Part shown: positions 7,651 to 14,788 of the stretch, piece after piece | How the letters are laid out: every line of letters begins with the position of its first letter | Numbering within the stretch: position 1 is the stretch's first letter | NCBI RefSeq assembly: GCF_008831285.2 | Contig: NW_022204748.1 | Location: 1 to 14,788, forward strand | DNA: 14,788 bases | From: Nymphaea colorata | Lineage: Eukaryota > Streptophyta > Magnoliopsida > Nymphaeales > Nymphaeaceae | Reading direction: 5' to 3' | Program-made: the position numbers and the translations under genes | The notes under the pieces: generated by a model | What the model was told of the DNA's origin: nothing | Database searches by the model: none | What the model saw: only the letters and a program-made list of their open reading frames with translations

Positions 7651-7897
7651 GCAAGGACCTAGTGGCTCCGCAGCCCACTCCTTCTCATAGACATGAACAG
7701 GCTTGAGCTCTAACTCTAGAGGAGACCCAAGTGAGGAAGGGCTCGAACAAAATAAGGCAATCGAAAACCTTACTAGATAATTTTCCTAGCAATAACACAC
7801 AAATATATGCAAAATCACAATTCTACCCACTATACAAAAAGTCTAAAACTGTGTACGTTGGAGTGTTGGCTTTGATGTGGATACAGAGCCTTAAATA

Positions 7898-7915
7898 AAT
7901 AATAATAATAATAAC
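7898..7915. repeat. Short (AAT)n microsatellite
   Basis: Five to six AAT units in AT-rich non-coding DNA. The surrounding stretch 7690-8416 has no recognised gene. The plus frame 8094-8330 (78 codons) lacks any motif or splice context. Confidence 0.9.
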
Positions 7916-8416
7916 TAGAAAATTTCACTAAAAAATTTGTAAAAAATAAATTGAAAAATCTGTTTCCTAGATAGAATTCAAAAAACAAGAAATAGAGCTC
8001 CGTTTTCAAAATTTTTGTTTGTGAGAAATAGAAACAGCGAAAAGTTTAAGAACAATATATCAAAATAATCAAAGTGGAAAAAATTTTGAAATTTTGTCGG
8101 CTGATTTTCACACAAGAAACTTCAAACCAACAATCAAACCCAAATTCAACTTTATCCCAGATCAGAACGTCATAAGTCTTCTGACTCTGAAACAGAGAAT
8201 GATTTTTGTAGTTTTTACAGGTTTGCCAAATCCTGGTTATACCTGTCTTTGTAAAGAGTTGATACCAAAACTAAATGTTGTATTGACTCAACGGAAACAG
8301 AGGACCTTCAAAAATACTGAATGCTTATGATACAAGGAATGTCAACGACCAAAGGAAAGTAACGAAAAAACAAATCGATGACTAATATATGTTTGCAAAA
8401 TAATTCAGCTAACTAA

Positions 8417-8766
8417 CTAGGTCCGACTCATTCAGAAAGGCTTGACTAATGGAGAGAAACAAACACACAAAGTAAATACCAAGGCATAACAGCTCCAACA
8501 TTCATGTACATTCTAAAATATAAATCGGTGTAACCATGCCATGCGTAACTAACATACATATTCAAAATCACAAGCTCAATGAAGAAAACATGACACTTAA
8601 CAATCAGACACCAACCACTTTAACTAAGATTCAAACAAGCATAAAATCAGAAAACTACCCACGTCCCCACTGGATTAGACTACAAATAAAATATGCACCT
8701 AAAGAAGGCCAGTCAAGCACCACAAGAAGAAAGTCCGAACAATTGACCTTCAACAATAGTCTCACA
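8417..8766 (+). repeat. Copy B of the ~350-bp diverged direct repeat
   Basis: This is the partner of 6890-7242, about 1.5 kb away in the same orientation. Matching blocks include AATCACAAGCTCAATGAAGA (8565-8584), ACTTTAACTAAGATTCAAAC and CCCACGTCCCCACT (8659-8672). The copies could be an old tandem or segmental duplication, two insertions of one repeat family, or decayed terminal repeats of a small element. No TG...CA ends or target-site duplication could be fixed. The 77-codon plus frame here has no counterpart in copy A and is not taken as a gene. Confidence 0.75.
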
Positions 8767-9439
8767 TGATGAGGACTCTAGTTAACTGACGCACTACATG
8801 AAACTAACTCTAAACTGAGCACGGCGATAGGCTGGAATTACATGGAACATAAAGAAAGATACATACTGAACCTAGGTCTCAAAGTCAAAAGACTCTAAAC
8901 CTGTTTGACACTCACCAATAAGACCTGACCTTAACACGATTCCAGCCTGTAAAGAGAAAGTTCAATGGAGGACTCAGCAGCATGGTGGACAGTGTGCTCG
9001 ATGATGCTTGAAGATGGAACACCTTCTCTTACTCTCACTTTTGACACTTGAAAATTCTTTATGCCAGCTAAGAAGAGCAAACACGAAGGAGGGATAATTA
9101 GAAGGAAATCTACCGCATTCTGGAGATGGGGGGTTGTTAAGATGAATGGTTAGATGGCTATGTGCCGGAAATGCCATAGGGCCTTCTCAAGCATATCCAA
9201 CATTTTAAAACAACTAAACGTAGCAAGACTACAAGAAATAGTTAGCTAGTATAAGATTATGTAAATGAAAAAAATCAAATCAAATAAAATCAAATCTAGA
9301 ATCACATTTCAAAAAAACTACTACCTAAACAGTGATGAGAAATAGGACCCATGAGTGAGGAGAGGGGATTAAGTGTGATGCCTTCGAATTTGGGTCCATA
9401 AGGGAAACCAAATAAAATCACGTGCTTACCCATGTTCTC
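8767..9439. other. Non-coding stretch, no gene recognised
   Basis: AT-rich DNA between repeat copy B and the GC-richer block. The minus frame 8974-9177 (67 codons) has no recognisable motif. Composition shifts towards GC near 9380-9440. Confidence 0.5.
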
Positions 9440-9988
9440 TCTTAGTTTCCTTATGCTTCGGTCTCCTCAGAAGTAAGGTTAACCTCACTAGCCTCCGGAC
9501 TGCCTATCTCAATCCGCCCTTTAGTCTTGCGCTCTACATTTAGCGCCTTGGCTTTGCTCGACATGGAATTAGCCTCACTTCGTTCAAAACGCCTTGGCCC
9601 TCCCTGGGTTAATCTGAAGACTAAAGAGAGTTGCGGCCGACAGATTGCAGCCGGTGAGAAGAGCGAGGAGCATACAATGGGTTCAAGCAAGGTTCAGTCA
9701 GCTGAGCAGAGCATGGAAGGGACTAGGTTCAGTCTGGTCAGTGGTCAGTAGAGCAGAGGTTGCTGGTTTGGGCAGAGAAAGACTACATCAGCTGTAAGAG
9801 ATCAAGGAAGACTGGGTGCAACCAAGAGTGCATCCGGGTCAGGTTTAGTTGGCAAGAGCTCAGACTAACCTGCAGGGTTCAAGCCCAGACCGAGTCATTG
9901 TATTTGTTTTGTTTTGGATTTGATTGAGTCAGGTCTTGTACTGGTATCAGTCCGAGACAACGGGTTAAACCCGAGACAGTCCAACAAC

Positions 9989-9995
9989 ATATAAG
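9989..9995 (+). promoter_or_regulatory. TATA-like box
   Basis: ATATAAG sits in GC-balanced sequence 48 bp ahead of a polyadenylation-like signal, a spacing typical of the short R region of LTRs. It is a single motif match, so the function is inferred from arrangement only. Confidence 0.35.
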
Positions 9996-10037
9996 CTCGA
10001 GACTGTGCCAAAACTTGTAACTTTTGGAAATTGAATC

Positions 10038-10043
10038 AATAAA
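10038..10043 (+). promoter_or_regulatory. AATAAA polyadenylation-like signal
   Basis: AATAAA within GAATCAATAAAAGAAACC, downstream of the TATA-like box. Together they suggest an LTR U3-R boundary on the plus strand. Confidence 0.35.
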
Positions 10044-11236
10044 AGAAACCCTTTCTCTCCTGCGCGAGAGAGTTTGAGCTGCTTAAGTGTGGCACCAAAA
10101 GCTTGGCCAGCGAAGGAGATTTTGCTGCAGAAGTAGATGGCCTACAGAACCAGAGGAGCCGAACCAGGAAGGCTACCAGAACTATAGACATTGAATACAG
10201 TGCAGAGGTAGATCCGATCATAGTGCAAGTGGTCTCCAATCCTTGAGGTGCTTAGAGGCTGGAATCAGAAGAAGGATCACTCGGTTGGGCAGCAGATGGT
10301 AGCTCATCTGAGGAATTCCTGAACTACACGTCGACAGCCAGAGGAACTTCTCAATCGGTAAGTAATCCTTCTCCGTGGATATTCAACCACGAGAACTTCC
10401 TGTTTACCTGATCAGAAGTGGAGAGGATGCTGACGTTCTGATCGATTTGAGTCAACTCATCTAATGAGAAGAATATATCGGTCTGATCTGACTGAGATCA
10501 AAGGATTTGAGAGGCTGACGAGTTCAGGCGAGCACGATCCCTGTTTCAGGCAGATCGCCTAACGTCTGACTTAGATCGATTTCAATTCTTTTAAGAATCG
10601 ATTCTCACTGTGGCAATCTGTGTCTAATTGTTGTGTATCCCTTGCGACAAGCTACAAAGTGAAATAGTGAGGAATCGACTGACTGAAGATGAAGAAACAG
10701 AGGCTGAATTCCTGTTCTGAAGACAGCGACGACAATCTCTGAAAATCAGCACAATTCCAGCGATCGGAGGTTGATATGAGTAGAGAAATGGCTCATACAT
10801 CTTCATAACTCTTGGGGGATCATTTTGGTGAAGTTTGGGAAGAATCCGAGCTGTTTTGGATAGTTCACCGGAGCTGATCGGAATCATGACCTCAGATCGT
10901 GGAATTAGGCAGCACAGTTCTCAGTGACACCAGAAACTAGGCTGATTTCAATCCTCAATGACTCACCTTTTCGATACTGCTTTGAAGCTCAATTTTTAGG
11001 CATCAGAATCTCAGCTATCACTGATCCAAATTTCAGCTCAATCCGACCTACGGTTTAATTTTGGCGAATTTTTGAAGGTGACTGGCCTCAGACGTTGCCT
11101 GAGTCCTGTGACAGGCTGACTTCAGGCAGAACCAGGCGCAACTTCAAGCTTCAACGAATCACCTATTGGAAACTACTTTTGGGCTGATTTTTAGAGCGTC
11201 TAATCCTCTAGAGCTTGGCTTCCTCCATATCATATT

Positions 11237-11686
11237 TCATGATTTTTGGACCTCTGTACACGGAGTTATGATTTTTTGAAGGAACGCTAGTTTGGGAGCT
11301 GGTTCCACACCTGTGAGAGGGATTCTCGTCCTTTTCCCCAAATTCTGTTGTAGACTTGGGTGAAATCGATTCTCTGGGGAATTCTCCATGACTTGAGCTT
11401 GACTATCTGTAGAATTATCTTCTGCTTGAGCTCTTGATTCCTTCGCAGCACCATACTCTCTGCTCATAGCTATGGTAGCGAGCTGTTGAATTAGGCGAGA
11501 AGCAGAACTTGTTGGAGCTCGATCTTGTAGCAAGGAGCTGTCTTGAAGAGGCGTGCGTCGTCGCCCATTCGACGCCAGCATCCCCCGAATTCGATTACAG
11601 ATAGTAGGGGTTGATCTCATCTCCGATGAAGCCTCTCCCCTCTTGCATTCATCTGAGATTTCTGATTGCATACAGTGACTGCTCAT
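11237..11686 (-). other. Longest open frame (149 codons), coding status doubtful
   Basis: An ATG-initiated minus-strand frame of 149 codons lies inside the GC-richer block. The peptide is rich in Ser, Gln, Arg and Glu (for example SRLIQQLATIAMSREYGAAK), with no membrane segment, no zinc knuckle and no recognised domain. Its orientation is opposite to the TATA/AATAAA pair. Low-complexity composition and the lack of splice or promoter context argue for a chance frame. A disordered gag-like peptide is an alternative. Confidence 0.2.
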
Positions 11687-12831
11687 GTTTTCTGGAAGCG
11701 CACATCACAGGCGTAGCAGGCTGATAGTGGACTTCATTCCAATCTACCGTCGGGGAGGGCGATCTTCAGCACCAATCTGAAGATAGCTTCCCCAATCTAC
11801 ATCACACAATTGGGGTTTCCTGCTATTCGGGTGACACACCTCCTCCATTACTTTCTGTTCAGCTGTTTCTTACAAGAAAAGTAAACTGCAAGTGTTGTCT
11901 TAAACACTAGGAGCTTGCGCATTGGAGATTGACCGCTATCAGAGGACTAGTAGCCGATTGAGCTGTGGAGTATTGCTGAATCCCAAGGATATACTTGGCC
12001 TTGTTCCTCGGTGAGTGCTGGAGTAGCTCCAGCCAGGAACATCTGAAACCCCCTATAACTGCGTGGGTGGGTGCATTTGATTTCCAGCCAACCTTCGGGT
12101 TTGCAGCCATTCGGGAATCCTCCAAAGCTCACGAAGCTGAGGACACATTCCCAAGCTGTCGCACTGTCCTAGGGCGAAGGGTTGGAATGCACGACCTAGA
12201 GATTGAATGTATGGTTTGGCATGGATGATGTGATTGTTGAGTGAGGGAGAGAACTTCTTGTATCGTTGACGCTTGTAAAACCTCACATTCCCATTCTTGA
12301 TTTGTAGTAGGTTGAAACTTGGGAGGGAAGCACTACTTGTATATCTGTCCTAAGAGATATATTCAGTCGCGGTTGTGTCCGACTTGGGAACAAAATTTTC
12401 TAATCCCTATTCTTTTAACCTTCCTCGGCGTGTTAGCCCCAATAGATCTTGAGAAGTGACTGCAACTTGGTCTCTTTTGAGCAGCTACAAAGGCAGGTCA
12501 CATCAGATGCCCAACAAGCAAATTGATGAAAAATGATAGAACAGAAACAAATAATAAGTAAAGCATCTACAAGAATGGGGAAAATTTTTTGTACAATCCA
12601 TTCAATCCATAAGAAAATCTTTTAGTATATCACAAAAACCAACTAGCAATAGCCTATAGAGGACATGCATTTTCTAGAGGTGATTTTTTTCCCCAAAAAA
12701 TCAGATAATTCTTCCCAGGATGTCTGGGACATAAATCTTATCGGGCCTCCAGCCAATGATCAAAAAATCCGATGAAAGTTTCTGAATGAGAGCTCATTGC
12801 TGCATCCATGTGGCAGTTCTGGAATCAGCAG

Positions 12832-12998
12832 TCAACCATACAGCCCAAAGCCACAAATGTGCTGCAATCATGTAACATCAAAATATATATGAGACTTCTT
12901 TTTTCCAACAATTAAAAGGCTTACTGCATTAAGCGAACTTGTCTTGGCACAAGAAATGCATTCTATTCCACCAACATCCAGGAGCAAGAATGTATAAG
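12832..12998 (-). pseudogene. Possible two-exon 3' end of an unidentified gene
   Basis: On the minus strand an acceptor (ATCGTTTCAG, AG at 12999-13000) precedes an open segment 12925-12998 reading YTFLLLDVGGIECISCAKTS then SLNA. A donor GTAAGC follows at once. The 63-base intron that would result ends in ATTGCAG at 12862-12863. In phase, the next exon reads HICGFGLYG and stops at a TGA at 12832. Consistent phase and three good splice signals support it. The intron is slightly short for plants, the frames are short and no family is recognised. A further minus frame at 13090-13197 (MLENTSNVLYSPVYNAVRYI, with a donor-like CAG/GTTCCA) might be an upstream exon, but has no acceptor. Confidence 0.3.
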
Positions 12999-13740
12999 CT
13001 GAAACGATGCACCCACAATGTAAACGCTGGAATAAGAAACATTTTGTTAAGGAAATAAATTTTTAAGTAATTCCAAAAACAACTTAGGGCTACAGTTTTT
13101 GACATAATGGAACCTGAATGTATCTAACTGCATTATAAACAGGAGAATACAACACGTTGCTTGTGTTCTCAAGCATCACAACAGATATTAGTGCAATTCA
13201 TCAAAAAAGTGTAGCCATTTTCATTTGTACGTTCTTCAACTTGCTACACTTTGATGCATGAGAAGTAGATCAGAGCATTTTCATATTTTTAACACAGAGC
13301 AACTAGAGTTGGTGTTACATCCCAGTTTCTAACCTTTCCACATGTCTCACAGTTCCTCCACCAGCAGCATCAAAAAGAAAATCTTCACAAAACCTTTACT
13401 TATCATAAGCAGAACTACAAGATCAAAAGAGAGTTATCAACAGAATATGGCAGAATATTGGTTACTGCTTCCTAAGTGATTAAAAGAAAAGAAGAAAAAA
13501 CCAAAAACAGTTAACACCATGGAGATAAAGTTTTCAAAAGAGGTTCAAAGATGGACTATCAGTAAAGAAAATGATTGTGACGAAATTCTCTACAGAAAAA
13601 GCATCAAAAATAGGAAAAATATAATAGATCCACATGTAACATGAAATCCCCAAATGGTGTGATAACTTGGTAATATCCAAATCTAGCAACAGTTAAGGAA
13701 CCCCATTCCTCTTTGCATACGAAATTCTAAAAGATAGAAT
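12999..13740. other. AT-rich, intron-like stretch
   Basis: Apart from the weak frame at 13090-13197 I see no protein-like segment. A strong acceptor-like site on the plus strand (CTAAC, pyrimidines, CACAG at about 13331-13354) coincides with a donor-like GTGAGA on the minus strand, so neither strand can be preferred. Confidence 0.4.
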
Positions 13741-13826
13741 TCTCCTCTAGCGACCAGTAGCTGCTAGTGATGGAAGCTCTTCACAATCACCACTACGACA
13801 GGCAAAGGTTCATTAGCGACAAGTAT

Positions 13827-13874
13827 GACGTCTAACCGACTCTCCAGCGCTCGACAAAAAAGGACGTAACCGAC
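13827..13874. repeat. Two-copy GACGT(CT)AACCGAC motif
   Basis: GACGTCTAACCGAC at 13827-13840 recurs as GACGTAACCGAC at 13863-13874, differing by a two-base deletion. Each copy joins an ACGT core to ACCGAC. These are the cores of plant bZIP sites and of the CRT/DRE site bound by CBF/DREB factors. A function as a cis element is inference; no gene start could be tied to it. Confidence 0.5.
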
Positions 13875-13899
13875 CAATGCTCCATTCCGTCAGAGGAAA

Positions 13900-14788
13900 A
13901 ACAGTGTCCCACTTTACAGGCCAGATGCAAAATTCAAACGGTATTTGCATCTGCATGCATTTAAACAAATAGGAGAGCTTCATTCTTTACAAAATTTGCC
14001 TAGAACAGGGAAAGAGAAACCACATTTTCTGCACACCACCGCTTCAATAACCAAGAAATGGTCGACTTCTGCACCAAATCAAAAGAAAAGTGAAGGCTTC
14101 CACAGTAAGACATATAGCGTTCCTTGTCGTATCTGCTCCAACGCATGACACCCAGCACATCATCACCATGAGCGTACACTCCACACATACAGACTCCGTA
14201 AAAAATTCAAGCGGATGCCGATGTAATTCCACTGGAGAATATAAAAATCGAATTGCATTGGCCATCCGATCTTTTTTATGCCAGTGTTTCTGAGCATCAT
14301 TTTGAAAACCTAACTGCTAAAGTGTGTGTATAACATATGTTGTATGATACTAAACGTACAGCGAACAGAAAGTTATGTTCATTAGTCCTGGCATCTGATT
14401 TTTGTAAGTCAGAAAACGTCTGATATATCGCTATTCTTTTAGTCCAGTGAATTAATGATCTGGTTTAGATTGTTGGTTTCTATAATTTTCACAAACCATA
14501 TTGTATGACCTTTCATGGACGCTTGAAAGGAGTGCATAATCAAACTTTGGAGTCTGTTAGACTCATGGAAATCATGATTATATCTGTGACTGCTAACTCC
14601 TTTGCTCTTAAGTGTCTTTGTAGTTGATAATTAACTAGCAACTCCATGTTGTTTGAAAAAAATTTACTAATCCATGCGATGCATGAAGATGAAAAAATTG
14701 TACTTTTGATCTTATATCTTCATCCGTCTTAACCTCCTCATAAATATATTTTGCCACCCATTTACATGAACCCCATGTGATTCTTTCC
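13900..14788. other. No gene recognised; overlapping unmatched frames
   Basis: Between 13945 and 14293 frames of 60-73 codons are open on both strands, in a stretch slightly richer in GC than its surroundings. None shows a motif, and the overlap on both strands makes coding unlikely. The remainder to 14788 is AT-rich without a frame of interest. Confidence 0.5.

Larger units (their letters stand above)
9440..12490 (+). mobile_element. GC-richer block resembling LTR-retroelement regulatory and leader DNA
   Basis: About 3 kb stands out from its AT-rich surroundings by higher GC, absence of microsatellites and a run of short frames with many stops. Near its left part a TATA-like box (9989-9995) is followed 48 bp later by AATCAATAAAAG, the promoter and polyadenylation arrangement of plant LTRs. 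Sequences such as GGAGTTATGATTTTTTGAAG (11264-11283) are of the kind I associate with untranslated parts of plant LTR elements. No gag, protease, reverse transcriptase, RNase H or integrase motif is seen, no second LTR copy was found, and no perfect tRNA primer site: TGGAATCAGAAG at 10260-10271 only resembles the initiator-Met site TGGTATCAGAGC. Ends could not be fixed. It may be a solo LTR, a large non-coding derivative, or an unrelated GC-rich region. Confidence 0.4.

Noticed and set aside
9220-9255. GTTAGCTAGT as a Helitron 3' end (CTAG followed by T)
   Set aside because: There is no GC-rich hairpin just upstream and no matching 5' TC end; the tetramer alone is not evidence.
9451-9751. Overlapping frames of 74-79 codons on both strands
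   Set aside because: Each is open mainly because of local composition, there is no family resemblance, and the two strands cannot be told apart.
10260-10271. TGGAATCAGAAG as a tRNA-iMet primer-binding site
   Set aside because: It has three mismatches to TGGTATCAGAGC, no clear LTR end (CA) precedes it, and no gag or pol follows. It is kept only as a weak hint.
11907-12286. Several overlapping frames of 61-77 codons on both strands
   Set aside because: Three phases are open over the same bases and none has a motif; they look like chance frames in stop-poor DNA.
14000-14293. Hydrophobic minus-strand peptide (73 codons) as a membrane protein
   Set aside because: It overlaps equally open frames on both strands, has no splice context, and its hydrophobicity follows from T-rich codons.

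Overview
The window reads as nuclear DNA of a flowering plant. Two short pieces match plant gene families: an exon of the plant glycoside hydrolase family 2 (LacZ-like beta-galactosidase) protein, and an exon of an LRR-VIII / RFK1-like receptor kinase. The rest is AT-rich, rich in microsatellites, and carries plant-type splice sites and LTR-like DNA. There is no bacterial gene layout, CRISPR array, rRNA or tRNA gene. No intact protein-coding gene can be read. What is present are exon-sized fragments, nearly all on the minus strand, set in intron-like or intergenic DNA.

Layout. 1-1085: AT-rich non-coding DNA with an (AT)n tract. 1090-1969: a GC-richer island with two overlapping minus-strand open frames of unknown identity. 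2150-2257: a convincing but unidentified terminal exon (acceptor, 35 codons, TGA). 2860-3960: very AT-rich simple-sequence DNA with palindromes and a ~0.43 kb fold-back element at 3184-3611. 4690-4771: decayed receptor-kinase exon. 6157-6397: GH2 exon with preserved splice sites and a one-base frameshift. 6601-6912: exon-like open frame of unknown identity. 6890-7242 and 8417-8766: two diverged copies of a ~350 bp direct repeat. 7420-7650: a (CT)n tract and a block with C on one strand and few Gs. About 9440-12490: a clearly GC-richer block that looks like the regulatory and leader part of an LTR retroelement (TATA box, AATAAA), with no gag or pol recognised. 12832-12998: a possible two-exon gene end. 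13740-14290: a mildly GC-richer stretch without a recognised gene, containing a repeated GACGT..AACCGAC motif.

The main point of interest is that exon fragments of two unrelated families (GH2 and LRR receptor kinase) lie 1.4 kb apart in the same orientation, each still bordered by an intron splice site, beside a duplicated 350 bp segment. This fits gene-fragment capture by a transposon (Helitron- or Pack-MULE-like), or debris of two neighbouring genes. I could not find the termini of a capturing element, so this remains a hypothesis. No new biochemical system is visible.
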